Shown here in pieces: positions 36,929 to 45,172 of a stretch of DNA of 64,000 nucleotides. Source of the stretch: Streptomyces griseoviridis (GTDB lineage Bacteria; Actinomycetota; Actinomycetes; Streptomycetales; Streptomycetaceae); contig NZ_CP029078.1 in NCBI RefSeq assembly GCF_005222485.1, positions 6,165,501 through 6,229,500 of the forward strand. Reading direction: 5' to 3'. The notes under the pieces are model-generated. The model was not told where the DNA came from. It did no database searches and worked only from the letters and a program-made list of their open reading frames with translations. The position numbers were made by a program, and so were the translations under genes. The first letter of the stretch is position 1. Every line of letters begins with the position of its first letter.

Positions 36929-37546
36929 TAGCGTCGCAACCTCTGGACCAGGCGCCCTTCCGTGAAACGGAAGGACACGGTGTCGGCGTTGTAGGGAGCG
37001 TCCTGAACACGCCCCCCGTCGTCGGTCTGAGTGACCGGCGCTGCTCCCCCCATCTCGCCGCCGCCGGCGATTCTCCGCGGCCCCCTGTGCGCCGGTCTCG
37101 ATACCTGCGGCGGTCCGTGGAATTCCAGCACAGTGCAGGATCTCCAACAAGGCCCGTGGTCCACGTGGTCCCCTAGGTGACCCCTTGTGAGTGCCGGGTC
37201 ACCTGACGTAGAAAGTGATCTCGTCCAAAGCGGGTCCAACTGCGCGAATCGTGAAGGCCCCGGGGGTGTCCCAGTCGCCATGATCAGGAGCGGAATGATG
37301 GCTTCAGGTGGCCAATGTCCGTTTCGTTGGGGTGGGTTGTAGGTCGGGATTGACCGAAACATTCCCTCTGTGGTGAGCAAAATCACACGTCGATCACGAG
37401 GTCTCCATGACTTCCGTGGGGAAGGGAATGTTTAACCTGACGCTTTACAAGACGTGACAAGTTGACAACCTCCAGCCTTCAACAGCGCCCGCGCGTGAGG
37501 CCCTTCGGACCTCCTCCCCCCGGACGCCCGGACACGACAAGGGTCT
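36929..37546. other. 618-bp gap upstream of cvnA1: no supported gene
   Basis: This gap lies between the divergent cvnA1 and the small repeat protein gene. It is noticeably less GC-rich from about 37280 to 37470. A TTGACA hexamer at 37462-37467 and GACAA repeats (37454-37468) lie on the plus side but no matching -10 is clear. A 152-codon minus-strand frame (37386-36928) runs through it; it lacks a ribosome site and family features, so I do not call it. Confidence 0.5.
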
Positions 37547-37762
37547 GTGACAACCGTGACAACCGAGAAGACGACCGTGACGACGACGGCGTTCCGCCCC
37601 ACCGCCAACCCGCGCCGCACCACCCTCGTGCACGTGAAGGACGCCGGTGTCCCGCAGGCCCCCGCGCCCGCCGAGCACACCACCGAACTGCCGGCCCAGA
37701 CCGCCAACCCGCGCCGCACCGTCCTCGTCGACGTCCCGGTCCGCACCCCGGTCGCCGACTGA
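37547..37762 (+). CDS. Small Thr/Pro-rich protein with a duplicated TANPRRT motif, unknown function
   Basis: The 71-residue product starts with a Thr/Val-rich stretch (TTVTTEKTTVTTTAF) and holds two copies of the motif TANPRRTxLVxV, 33 residues apart. At DNA level the two copies share an identical 21-bp core (37601-37621 and 37700-37720). There is no signal peptide, Cys or membrane helix. GTG 37547 has AAGGG only 3 nt upstream; GTG 37556 is an in-frame alternative. It sits between a conservon and an FAH-family gene, and I do not recognise the family. Confidence 0.55.
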   Translation: MTTVTTEKTTVTTTAFRPTANPRRTTLVHVKDAGVPQAPAPAEHTTELPAQTANPRRTVLVDVPVRTPVAD

Positions 37763-37841
37763 CCGCAGGCGGCGCCCGCCCCCGCCGCGTTAGCCTGGAG
37801 CGTCAGACTCCAGCCAGCTCAGTGAGGGGCGCAAGGATCCC

Positions 37842-38627
37842 GTGCGCATCGCCAGGTTCTCCATCGACGGGAACGTCGCCTTCGGCGCGGTCGAGGGCGA
37901 CCAGCCCGACGAGCTCGTCCTCGACATCATCAAGGGCATCCCGTTCGCGGACTTCGAGCTGTCCGGCACGAAGGTCCCGCTGAGCAAGGTCAGGCTGCTG
38001 CCGCCGGTGCTCCCCAGCAAGGTCGTCGCCTTCGGCCGCAACTACGCCGAGCACGCGCGCGAGCTGGGCAACGAGGTACCGGACGCGCCCTTCGCCTTCT
38101 TCAAGCCGTCCACCTCGGTGATCGGTCCGGGCGACGCCATCCAGTACCCGTCGTTCTCCGAGGAACTGCACCACGAGGCCGAACTGGCCGTCGTCATCGG
38201 CCGGATGTGCCGTGAGGTGCCCCGCGACCGGGTCCAGGACGTGATCTTCGGCTTCACCTGCGCCAACGACGTCACCGCGCGGGACGTTCAGCGCCGCGAG
38301 AAGCAGTGGGCCCGCGCCAAGGGCTTCGACAGCTCCTGCCCGCTCGGCCCCTGGGTGGAGACCGGCCTCGACCTCGCCACCGCCGCGGACCTCACCGTCC
38401 AGCTCACCGTCAACGGCGAACAGCGCCAGCTCGGCCGGACGAGCGAGATGACCCACTCCATCGAGGATCTGATCGTCAACGTCTCCGAGGCCATGACGTT
38501 GCTCCCCGGTGACGTCATCCTCACCGGCACCCCCGCGGGGGTCGGCCCCCTGCACGTCGGCGACGAGGTCGCCGTCACCATCGAAGGCATCGGCACTCTC
38601 ACCAACAAGGTTGTCAAGCGTGGCTAG
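37842..38627 (+). CDS. Fumarylacetoacetate hydrolase (FAH) family protein
   Basis: The 261-residue protein has the FAH C-terminal-domain fold used by acylpyruvases and 2-hydroxyhepta-dienoate isomerases: [33 protein letters not shown], the metal-binding [12 protein letters not shown], and [30 protein letters not shown], with [10 protein letters not shown] near the end. The exact substrate is unclear. GTG 37842 follows AAGGATCC, and a TAGCCT -10 candidate lies at 37791. Its end overlaps the gltX start by 8 nt, so the two are translated together although their functions are not obviously related. Confidence 0.88.
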   Translation: MRIARFSIDGNVAFGAVEGDQPDELVLDIIKGIPFADFELSGTKVPLSKVRLLPPVLPSKVVAFGRNYAEHARELGNEVPDAPFAFFKPSTSVIGPGDAIQYPSFSEELHHEAELAVVIGRMCREVPRDRVQDVIFGFTCANDVTARDVQRREKQWARAKGFDSSCPLGPWVETGLDLATAADLTVQLTVNGEQRQLGRTSEMTHSIEDLIVNVSEAMTLLPGDVILTGTPAGVGPLHVGDEVAVTIEGIGTLTNKVVKRG

Positions 38628-40104
38628 CGCACCCGGCTCCCCCGTACGCGTCCGTTTCTGTCCCTCACCCACCGGCAACCCGCACGTGGGCCTGGTCCGC
38701 ACCGCCCTGTTCAACTGGGCGTTCGCCAAGCACCACCAGGGCACCCTGGTCTTCCGCATCGAGGACACCGACGCAGCCCGCGACTCCGAGGAGTCCTACG
38801 AGCAGCTCCTCGACTCGCTGCGCTGGCTCGGCTTCGACTGGGACGAGGGCCCCGAGGTCGGCGGCCCGCACGCGCCCTACCGCCAGTCGCAGCGGATGGA
38901 CATCTACCGGGACGTCGCCGACCGGCTCCTCGACGCCGGCCACGCCTACCGCTGCTACTGCTCGACGGAGGAACTGGACGCCCGCCGCGACGCCGCCCGC
39001 GCCGCGGGCAGGCCGTCCGGCTACGACGGCCACTGCCGCGACCTCACCGCCGAGCAGAAGGCCGCCTACGAGGCCGAGGGCCGCACGCCGATCGTCCGGT
39101 TCCGGATGCCCGACGAGACGATCACCTTCACCGACCTGGTCCGCGGCGAACTGACCTTCACCCCGGAGAACGTCCCGGACTACGGCATCGTCCGCGCCAA
39201 CGGCGCCCCGCTGTACACCCTGGTCAACCCGGTCGACGACGCCCTGATGGAGATCACCCACGTCCTGCGCGGCGAGGACCTGCTCTCCTCCACCCCGCGC
39301 CAGATCGCGCTCTACAAGGCGCTGATCGACCTGGGCGTCGCCAAGGACATCCCGGCCTTCGGACACCTCCCGTACGTGATGGGCGAGGGCAACAAGAAGC
39401 TCTCCAAGCGCGACCCGGAGTCCTCGCTCAACCTCTACAGGGAGCGCGGCTTCCTCCCCGAGGGACTGCTCAACTACCTCTCCCTGCTGGGCTGGTCGCT
39501 CGCGGCCGACCGTGACGTCTTCTCCATGGACGAGATGGTCGCGGCCTTCGAGATCTCCGACGTGAACCCCAACCCGGCCCGCTTCGACCTGAAGAAGTGC
39601 GAGGCGATCAACGCCGACCACATCCGGCTGCTCGACGTGAAGGACTTCACCGAGCGCTGCCGGCCGTGGCTCGCCGCGCCGTTCGCCCCGTGGCCTGCCG
39701 AGGACTTCGACGAGGCCAAGTGGCAGGCGGTCGCCCCGCACGCCCAGACCCGCGTCAAGGTCCTCTCCGAGATCACCGACAACGTCGACTTCCTGTTCCT
39801 CGCGGAGCCGGTCCGCGACGAGGCGAGCTGGACGAAGGCCATGAAGGACGGGTCGGACGCGCTGCTGCGCACCGCCCGCGAGAAGCTGGACGCCGCCGAC
39901 TGGAACTCCGCCGAGTCCCTCAAGGAAGCGGTTCTGGCCGCAGGTGAGGCCCACGGCCTCAAGCTCGGCAAGGCGCAGGCGCCGGTCCGCGTCGCCGTCA
40001 CCGGCCGCACCGTCGGGCTGCCCCTCTTCGAGTCCCTGGAGATCCTGGGCAAGGAGAAGACCCTGACCCGCATCGACACGGCCCTGGCCAGGCTCGCCGC
40101 GTAG
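38620..40104 (+). CDS. gltX: Glutamyl-tRNA synthetase
   Basis: Charges tRNA-Glu with glutamate; in organisms without GlnRS it also mis-charges tRNA-Gln for GatCAB amidation. The 494-residue class I synthetase has the HIGH-like [13 protein letters not shown], the second substrate loop [14 protein letters not shown], the KMSKS equivalent KLSKRDPES, and an all-helical anticodon domain. Start GTG 38620 overlaps the FAH-family stop. Five tRNA genes for Glu and Gln lie 0.9 kb downstream. A hairpin terminator follows. Confidence 0.96.
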   Translation: MASAPGSPVRVRFCPSPTGNPHVGLVRTALFNWAFAKHHQGTLVFRIEDTDAARDSEESYEQLLDSLRWLGFDWDEGPEVGGPHAPYRQSQRMDIYRDVADRLLDAGHAYRCYCSTEELDARRDAARAAGRPSGYDGHCRDLTAEQKAAYEAEGRTPIVRFRMPDETITFTDLVRGELTFTPENVPDYGIVRANGAPLYTLVNPVDDALMEITHVLRGEDLLSSTPRQIALYKALIDLGVAKDIPAFGHLPYVMGEGNKKLSKRDPESSLNLYRERGFLPEGLLNYLSLLGWSLAADRDVFSMDEMVAAFEISDVNPNPARFDLKKCEAINADHIRLLDVKDFTERCRPWLAAPFAPWPAEDFDEAKWQAVAPHAQTRVKVLSEITDNVDFLFLAEPVRDEASWTKAMKDGSDALLRTAREKLDAADWNSAESLKEAVLAAGEAHGLKLGKAQAPVRVAVTGRTVGLPLFESLEILGKEKTLTRIDTALARLAA

Positions 40105-40118
40105 CCTCGCGTTCCCTG

Positions 40119-40156
40119 AGGGGCGGTATCCGGACCTGGTTGCGGATGCCGCCCCT
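40119..40156 (+). terminator. Terminator after gltX
   Basis: AGGGGCGGTATCCG (40119-40132) pairs with CGGATGCCGCCCCT (40143-40156) with one G-T pair and a 10-nt loop, followed by TT. Confidence 0.85.
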
Positions 40157-40187
40157 TTCCGGTGCCGTGCCGGGTACCGTCGACGCC

Positions 40188-40916
40188 ATGGTGATCAAAG
40201 CCGTCGTCTGGGACGTCGACGACACCCTCTTCGACTACACCACCGCCGACCGCGAGGGCATGCGCGCCCACCTCGTGGCCGAGGGGCTCCTCGCCCGGTA
40301 CGGAACGGCCGAACAGGCCCTCGCGCACTGGCGGGAGATCACCGAACGGCAGTGGGCGCGGTTCTCGGCGGGCGAGGCGGACTTCGAGACCCAGCGCAGG
40401 GACCGGGTCCGGGTCTTCCTCGAACGGGAGCTGACCGACCCGGAGGCCGACGACTGGTTCCGGCGCTACCTCACCCACTACGAGTCGGCCTGGTCCCTCT
40501 TCCCCGACGTGCTGCCCGTCCTCGACGCGCTGGCCGGCCTCCGGCACGCGGTGCTGTCCAACTCCAGCCTCACCGTCCAGGACCGCAAGCTGCGCAGCCT
40601 CGGGGTGCACGACCGCTTCGAGGTCATCCTGTGCGCCGTCGAACTCGGCGTCTCCAAGCCGGACGCCGCGGCCTTCCGCGCGGCCTGCGACGCCCTGGAA
40701 CTCGCCCCGCACCAGGTCGCGTACGTCGGCGACCACCCGGAGATCGACGGCCGTGGCGCGGCCGGCGCCGGACTGCTCTCGGTGTGGATCGACCGCACCG
40801 GCGCGCACGCCCCCAGCGCCCCGGAGGGCGGCCCGCACCGGATCGCCTCGCTCGCCGAACTCCCCGTGATCCTCGGCTCGGATACCCGTTTTGGAGCCCC
40901 GTCCACCTTCGGGTAA
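40188..40916 (+). CDS. HAD-family hydrolase
   Basis: The 242-residue phosphatase shows motif I VWDVDDTLFDYT, motif II LSNSS, the Lys of motif III in GVSKPDAAAFRAA and motif IV YVGDHPEIDGRGA, with a helical cap between motifs I and II. It belongs to the subgroup with YjjG-like nucleotidases and phosphoglycolate phosphatases; the substrate cannot be named. TACCGT at 40175-40180 is 7 nt before ATG 40188, so it may be leaderless. The gene ends inside the promoter proposed for the tRNA cluster. Confidence 0.88.
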   Translation: MVIKAVVWDVDDTLFDYTTADREGMRAHLVAEGLLARYGTAEQALAHWREITERQWARFSAGEADFETQRRDRVRVFLERELTDPEADDWFRRYLTHYESAWSLFPDVLPVLDALAGLRHAVLSNSSLTVQDRKLRSLGVHDRFEVILCAVELGVSKPDAAAFRAACDALELAPHQVAYVGDHPEIDGRGAAGAGLLSVWIDRTGAHAPSAPEGGPHRIASLAELPVILGSDTRFGAPSTFG

Positions 40917-40919
40917 TGT
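40891..40919 (+). promoter_or_regulatory. Candidate promoter of the tRNA-Gln/Glu cluster
   Basis: TTGGAG (40891-40896) and TAATGT (40914-40919) are exactly 17 nt apart. The -10 includes the stop codon of the HAD gene. The first tRNA begins about 80 nt after the predicted start. Confidence 0.5.
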
Positions 40920-41006
40920 TCTTCCTGCGCCGCCGGGAAGCGGGCCGAAAGGCCGGAACCGGGGGAGCAAGCTAGAACAAGATCCCTCACAGGATTTGCG
41001 TTCCAG

Positions 41007-41078
41007 TGGCCTATGGTGTAATTGGCAGCACGACTGATTCTGGTTCAGTTAGTCTTGGTTCGAGTCCAGGTAGGCCAG
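41007..41078 (+). tRNA. tRNA-Gln (CTG)
   Basis: The 72-nt cloverleaf has acceptor TGGCCTA/TAGGCCA, D arm with TAATTGGCA, anticodon stem ACTGA/TCAGT around loop TTCTGGT (anticodon CTG) and T loop GGTTCGAGTCC. No CCA is encoded. Confidence 0.95.
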
Positions 41079-41117
41079 CTCGCAGAGCTCATCTGTGCCA
41101 GCGGATCACATCCGCAA

Positions 41118-41190
41118 GCCCCCGTTGTGTAGCGGCCTAGCACGCTGCCCTCTCAAGGCAGTAGCGCCGGTTCGAATCCGGTCGGGGGTA
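41118..41190 (+). tRNA. tRNA-Glu (CTC), copy 1
   Basis: The 73-nt cloverleaf has acceptor GCCCCCG/CGGGGGT, anticodon stem CTGCC/GGCAG around CTCTCAA (anticodon CTC) and T arm GCCGGTTCGAATCCGGT. Its anticodon stem differs from the other two Glu copies by one compensated pair (T-A for C-G). Confidence 0.95.
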
Positions 41191-41219
41191 CTGATCTCGG
41201 CCGAGTCGAGATCGCTAGG

Positions 41220-41292
41220 GCCCCCGTTGTGTAGCGGCCTAGCACGCCGCCCTCTCAAGGCGGTAGCGCCGGTTCGAATCCGGTCGGGGGTA
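41220..41292 (+). tRNA. tRNA-Glu (CTC), copy 2
   Basis: Same 73-nt structure as copy 1, with anticodon stem CCGCC/GGCGG around CTCTCAA. It is identical to copy 3. Confidence 0.95.
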
Positions 41293-41312
41293 CGAACTGG
41301 TCTAAACCACAT

Positions 41313-41384
41313 TGGTCTATGGTGTAATTGGCAGCACGACTGATTCTGGTTCAGTTAGTCTTGGTTCGAGTCCAGGTAGACCAG
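41313..41384 (+). tRNA. tRNA-Gln (CTG), second copy
   Basis: Matches the first tRNA-Gln except for one compensated acceptor pair (TGGTCTA/TAGACCA). Anticodon loop TTCTGGT again gives CTG. Confidence 0.95.
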
Positions 41385-41411
41385 CTCGGATCTGCGGAAA
41401 CGTAGATCCTC

Positions 41412-41484
41412 GCCCCCGTTGTGTAGCGGCCTAGCACGCCGCCCTCTCAAGGCGGTAGCGCCGGTTCGAATCCGGTCGGGGGTA
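41412..41484 (+). tRNA. tRNA-Glu (CTC), copy 3
   Basis: The 73-nt copy is identical to copy 2 and closes the cluster; a terminator follows 10 nt later. Confidence 0.95.
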
Positions 41485-41494
41485 CGTACGGCAG

Positions 41495-41520
41495 AGGCCC
41501 TCCACTTCGGTGGAGGGCCT
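41495..41520 (+). terminator. Terminator of the tRNA cluster
   Basis: AGGCCCTCCAC and GTGGAGGGCCT form a perfect 11-bp stem capped by a stable TTCG tetraloop, followed by TTCGC. Confidence 0.9.
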
Positions 41521-41604
41521 TTCGCATGTCCACGGCCGCCAGCCGATTCCGTGGAGAGAGCCTGCCGCGGCGTTGAGGCCGGCTCCCTCCTCGGGTGGTA
41601 CGGC

Positions 41605-42321
41605 TCAGCCCGTGCGGCGCAGGGCCTCGGAGAGGCGGTTCGCGGAATCGATCACGGCCTGCGCGTGCATCCGGCCCGGGTGCCGGGTCAGCCGCTCGAT
41701 CGGTCCGGAGACCGAGACGGCCGCGACCACGCGGTTGGAGGGTCCGCGCACCGGCGCGGAGACCGACGCGACCCCCGGCTCGCGCTCGCCGATCGACTGG
41801 GCCCAGCCCCGGCGCCGCACCCCCGACAGGGCCGTCGCCGTGAAACGGGCGCCCTGCAGACCGCGGTGCAGCCGCTCCGGCTCCTCCCAGGCCATCAGGA
41901 TCTGCGCCGAGGAACCGGCCTTCATGGTGAGGGTGGAGCCGACCGGGACCGTGTCCCGAAGGCCGGACAGGCGTTCCGCCGCGGCCACACAGATCCGCAT
42001 CTCGCCCTGGCGGCGGTAGAGCTGCGCGCTCTCGCCCGTCACGTCCCTGAGGTGGGTGAGCACCGGTCCCGCGGTGGCCAGCAGCCGGTCCTCGCCGGCC
42101 GCCGCGGCCAGCTCCGCCAGCCTCGGGCCGAGAATGAAACGTCCCTGCATGTCCCGTGCCACCATGCGGTGGTGCTCAAGGGCCACGGCCAGTCGGTGGG
42201 CCGTGGGTCGTGCCAGTCCGGTGGCCGCGACCAACCCGGCGAGGGTGGCGGGTCCGGACTCCAGGGCGCTCAGGACAAGGGCCGCCTTGTCCAGAACGCC
42301 CACGCCGCTACTGTTGTCCAT
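41605..42321 (-). CDS. ndgR: IclR-family regulator NdgR
   Basis: The 238-residue IclR-type protein has an N-terminal winged helix (VLDKAALVLSALESGPATLAGLVAATGLARPTAHRLAVAL) and a C-terminal effector domain (GSTLTMKAGSSAQILMAWEEPERL, RRRGWAQSIGEREPGVASVSAPV). Length and its divergent place beside leuCD match NdgR of S. coelicolor, which is known to control leucine and other amino acid genes and antibiotic production. I chose ATG 42321 (MDNSSGVGVLDK); upstream in-frame starts would reach into the operator region. It probably also controls its own promoter. Confidence 0.93.
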   Translation of the reverse strand: MDNSSGVGVLDKAALVLSALESGPATLAGLVAATGLARPTAHRLAVALEHHRMVARDMQGRFILGPRLAELAAAAGEDRLLATAGPVLTHLRDVTGESAQLYRRQGEMRICVAAAERLSGLRDTVPVGSTLTMKAGSSAQILMAWEEPERLHRGLQGARFTATALSGVRRRGWAQSIGEREPGVASVSAPVRGPSNRVVAAVSVSGPIERLTRHPGRMHAQAVIDSANRLSEALRRTG

Positions 42322-42376
42322 GAAACGATACTCCCGTCTCACTCTGTGAAACGCAAGTTCATTTTTCCGTGAGACG
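42321..42376. promoter_or_regulatory. Four GTGARACG half sites between ndgR and leuC (probable NdgR operators)
   Basis: TGAAACG (42321-42327), CGTCTCAC (42335-42342), GTGAAACG (42346-42353) and GTGAGACG (42369-42376) share one core. The middle two form a near-perfect 19-bp palindrome with a TCT centre. The cluster abuts the ndgR start and lies about 140-190 bp upstream of leuC, which suits autoregulation and leuCD control. Confidence 0.6.
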
Positions 42377-42513
42377 CGCAACCCTGGTAGGCACAGTGGC
42401 CCGTCCAGCGGCGGGCCCGGCGGCGGGTGCCCGGGTACAGGGGCGTGGGCGCCGTCACCTCATGGATCTCTAGTTGGGCCGACGCCTCCGTGCGGTCGGC
42501 CGGAGGGAAAGCG

Positions 42514-43938
42514 ATGGGTAGGACACTCGCGGAGAAGGTCTGGGACGACCACGTCGTCCGGCGCGCCGAGGGCGAGCCCGACCTTCTCTTCATCGATCTG
42601 CACCTCCTGCACGAGGTGACCAGCCCGCAGGCCTTCGACGGACTGCGGCAGAACGGCCGCCCGGTCCGGCGCCTCGACCTCACCATCGCCACCGAGGACC
42701 ACAACACCCCCACCCTCGACATCGACAAGCCCATCGCGGACCCGGTCTCCCGCGCCCAGCTGGAGACCCTGCGCAAGAACTGCGCCGAGTTCGGGGTGCG
42801 GCTGCACCCGCTGGGCGACGTCGAACAGGGCGTCGTGCACGTGGTCGGCCCGCAGCTGGGACTCACCCAGCCCGGCACCACGGTCGTCTGCGGCGACTCC
42901 CACACCTCCACCCACGGTGCCTTCGGCGCCCTGGCGTTCGGCATCGGCACCTCGCAGGTCGAGCACGTGCTCGCCACCCAGACGCTGCCGCTGGCCCGCC
43001 CGAAGACCATGGCCATCACGGTCGAGGGCGAACTGCCCGACGGCGTCACCGCCAAGGACCTCATCCTCGCGATCATCGCCAGGATCGGCACCGGCGGCGG
43101 CCAGGGCTACATCCTGGAGTACCGGGGCTCCGCCATCGAGAAACTCTCGATGGAGGCCCGCATGACCATCTGCAACATGTCGATCGAGGCCGGCGCCCGC
43201 GCGGGCATGATCGCCCCCGACGAGACCACCTTCGCCTACATCGAGGGCCGCGCCCACGCGCCCCAGGGCGCCGACTGGGACGCGGCGGTCGCGTACTGGA
43301 AGACGCTCAGGACGGACGACGACGCCGAGTTCGACGCCGAGGTCGTCATCGACGCCACCGCGCTCTCCCCGTTCGTCACCTGGGGCACCAACCCCGGCCA
43401 GGGCGCCCCGCTTTCGAGCGACGTCCCCGATCCCGCTTCGTACGAAGACGCTTCGGAGCGCTTCGCCGCCGAAAAGGCCCTGGAATACATGGGGTTGGAG
43501 GCCGGCCAGTCGCTGCGCTCCATCACCGTGGACACCGTCTTCGTAGGTTCGTGCACCAACGGCCGCATCGAGGACCTGCGCGCCGCCGCCGAGATCCTCA
43601 AGGACCGCAAAGTCGCCGACGGCGTACGGATGCTGGTCGTCCCCGGCTCCGCGCGGGTCGGCCTCCAGGCCGTCTCCGAGGGCCTCGACACCGTCTTCAA
43701 GGACGCGGGCGCCGAGTGGCGGCACGCGGGCTGCTCGATGTGTCTGGGCATGAACCCCGACCAGCTGGCCCCGGGCGAGCGCTCCGCGTCCACCTCCAAC
43801 CGCAACTTCGAGGGCAGGCAGGGCAAGGGCGGCCGCACCCACCTGGTCTCCCCGCAGGTCGCCGCCGCGACCGCGGTCCTCGGCCACCTGGCCTCGCCCG
43901 CCGACCTGTCCGACGTCCTCGTGCCCGCTGGAGTCTGA
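42514..43938 (+). CDS. leuC: 3-isopropylmalate dehydratase large subunit
   Basis: Isomerises 2- to 3-isopropylmalate together with LeuD in leucine synthesis. The 474-residue aconitase-family protein has the three [4Fe-4S] cysteines: one in [14 protein letters not shown] and two in [33 protein letters not shown] and [15 protein letters not shown] are further family signatures. ATG 42514 follows GGAGGG (42502-42507). leuD follows after 5 nt, so the two subunits are coupled. Confidence 0.97.
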   Translation: MGRTLAEKVWDDHVVRRAEGEPDLLFIDLHLLHEVTSPQAFDGLRQNGRPVRRLDLTIATEDHNTPTLDIDKPIADPVSRAQLETLRKNCAEFGVRLHPLGDVEQGVVHVVGPQLGLTQPGTTVVCGDSHTSTHGAFGALAFGIGTSQVEHVLATQTLPLARPKTMAITVEGELPDGVTAKDLILAIIARIGTGGGQGYILEYRGSAIEKLSMEARMTICNMSIEAGARAGMIAPDETTFAYIEGRAHAPQGADWDAAVAYWKTLRTDDDAEFDAEVVIDATALSPFVTWGTNPGQGAPLSSDVPDPASYEDASERFAAEKALEYMGLEAGQSLRSITVDTVFVGSCTNGRIEDLRAAAEILKDRKVADGVRMLVVPGSARVGLQAVSEGLDTVFKDAGAEWRHAGCSMCLGMNPDQLAPGERSASTSNRNFEGRQGKGGRTHLVSPQVAAATAVLGHLASPADLSDVLVPAGV

Positions 43939-43943
43939 GAGCC

Positions 43944-44537
43944 ATGGAAGCATTCACCACCCACACGGGCCGGGCCGTCCCGCTGCGCCGCTCCAACGTC
44001 GACACCGACCAGATCATCCCTGCCCACTGGCTGAAGAAGGTCACCAGGGACGGGTTCGAGGACGGGCTGTTCGAGGCCTGGCGCAAGGACCCCGAGTTCA
44101 TCCTCAACCGCCCCGAGCGGCAGGGCGCCACCGTCCTGGTGGCCGGCCCCGACTTCGGCACCGGGTCCTCCCGTGAGCACGCCGTCTGGGCGCTGCAGAA
44201 CTTCGGCTTCAAGGCCGTGATCTCGTCCCGCTTCGCCGACATCTTCCGGGGCAACTCGCTGAAGAACGGCCTGCTCACGGTGGTGCTCGACCAGAAGATC
44301 GTGGACGCGCTGTGGGACCTCGCCGAGCGCGACCCGCAGGCCGAGATCACGGTCGACCTCGAAGCCCGCGAGGTGCGCGCCGAGGGCGTCACCGCCCCCT
44401 TCGAGCTGGACGAGAACTCCCGCTGGCGGCTGCTGAACGGCCTGGACGACATCTCCATCACCCTCCGCAACGAGCCCGACATCGCGGCCTACGAGGCCAA
44501 GCGCCCCTCGTACAAGCCGAGGACGGTCCAGGTCTGA
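43944..44537 (+). CDS. leuD: 3-isopropylmalate dehydratase small subunit
   Basis: The 197-residue swivel-domain subunit completes the substrate site of isopropylmalate isomerase. It has [17 protein letters not shown], the substrate-recognition loop [17 protein letters not shown] and [17 protein letters not shown]. It starts 5 nt after leuC ends. A very strong terminator follows. Confidence 0.97.
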   Translation: MEAFTTHTGRAVPLRRSNVDTDQIIPAHWLKKVTRDGFEDGLFEAWRKDPEFILNRPERQGATVLVAGPDFGTGSSREHAVWALQNFGFKAVISSRFADIFRGNSLKNGLLTVVLDQKIVDALWDLAERDPQAEITVDLEAREVRAEGVTAPFELDENSRWRLLNGLDDISITLRNEPDIAAYEAKRPSYKPRTVQV

Positions 44538-44583
44538 CCCACCCGGCCACCGCGCGGCGGGTTTCGGCCACCGATCCACCCCT

Positions 44584-44618
44584 CCTGTACCCCCGATCAG
44601 CCCGATCGGGGGTACAGG
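44584..44618 (+). terminator. Terminator of leuCD
   Basis: CCTGTACCCCCGATC (44584-44598) pairs perfectly with GATCGGGGGTACAGG (44604-44618) over a 5-nt loop, 46 nt after the leuD stop. Confidence 0.9.
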
Positions 44619-44802
44619 CGTGTCTGCACCCGAACGGCCCTGCGTGGACCAGGACCGTTCGTCAACTTCCCACGTTATAAGGGTTGTTGTCGGGGTAGTC
44701 GACCCTTGCGTCCGAGACTTCCGCACCCGCCCGGAAGGCCGTTTGAGGTACCAGTTGCGACCCCCGCAGGCGACAACTCGCCCCAGATGGCACAATCTGT
44801 GC

Positions 44803-45096
44803 ATGGGACACGACGGCCAACTCAAGCTCCATGCGGCAGTCGCGGACCGGAGCAAGGAAGCGCACACACCAGTGCGCGCACTGCAAGTCCCGGAGGGCGT
44901 ACGGATGGCGCTGACCCGGAAGCTGCCGGTCATTACGGCCGCGGCCAAGCACGATCTCACCGACGCGGCAAGGCGACTGGAGCGGTTCAGCACGGGCCTC
45001 GACGAGGGCCGATTTCCTCCGAAGGGGAACGTTGAAGACGTCACCGGCAGTCGAAACCGTTGCGGCACAAGGGTGATAAGCCCGTTTCGTGTTTGA
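44803..45096 (+). CDS. 97-residue hypothetical protein upstream of hupS
   Basis: ATG 44803 opens a 97-residue frame with a strongly charged, helical composition: HDGQLKLHAAVADRSKEAH, VRMALTRKLPVITAAAKHDL and TDAARRLERFSTGLDEG. It has no membrane helix; one Cys lies near the C-terminus. I recognise no domain. CACAAT (44791-44796) lies 7 nt before the ATG, consistent with a leaderless mRNA; no ribosome site is present. The C-terminal part becomes less protein-like, and a slightly shorter or longer product is possible. Position between leuD and hupS fits a conserved Streptomyces gene of unknown role. Confidence 0.6.
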   Translation: MGHDGQLKLHAAVADRSKEAHTPVRALQVPEGVRMALTRKLPVITAAAKHDLTDAARRLERFSTGLDEGRFPPKGNVEDVTGSRNRCGTRVISPFRV

Positions 45097-45103
45097 TTTG
45101 CGG

Positions 45104-45151
45104 TATATATCTGCCTAACGTGCGAAAAAGCCGGAGCGCATTCGTTCCGGC
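45104..45151 (+). promoter_or_regulatory. AT-rich promoter candidate and leader hairpin of hupS
   Basis: TATATA (45104-45109) lies in an unusually AT-rich patch and may be a -10; the -35 is unclear. Downstream GCCGGAGCG (45130-45138) pairs with CGTTCCGGC (45143-45151), a 9-bp stem with a CATT loop, ending 22 nt before the start codon. Confidence 0.35.
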
Positions 45152-45172
45152 AATGTCTCCGAAGGGGAAGAC

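Noticed and set aside
36928..37386. Minus-strand frame of 152 codons upstream of cvnA1
   Set aside because: It crosses the promoter region of cvnA1, lacks a ribosome site and resembles no protein; more likely an untranslated leader.
41095..41484. Direct repeats as a mobile element or coding repeats
   Set aside because: They are the five tRNA genes; open frames across them are chance.
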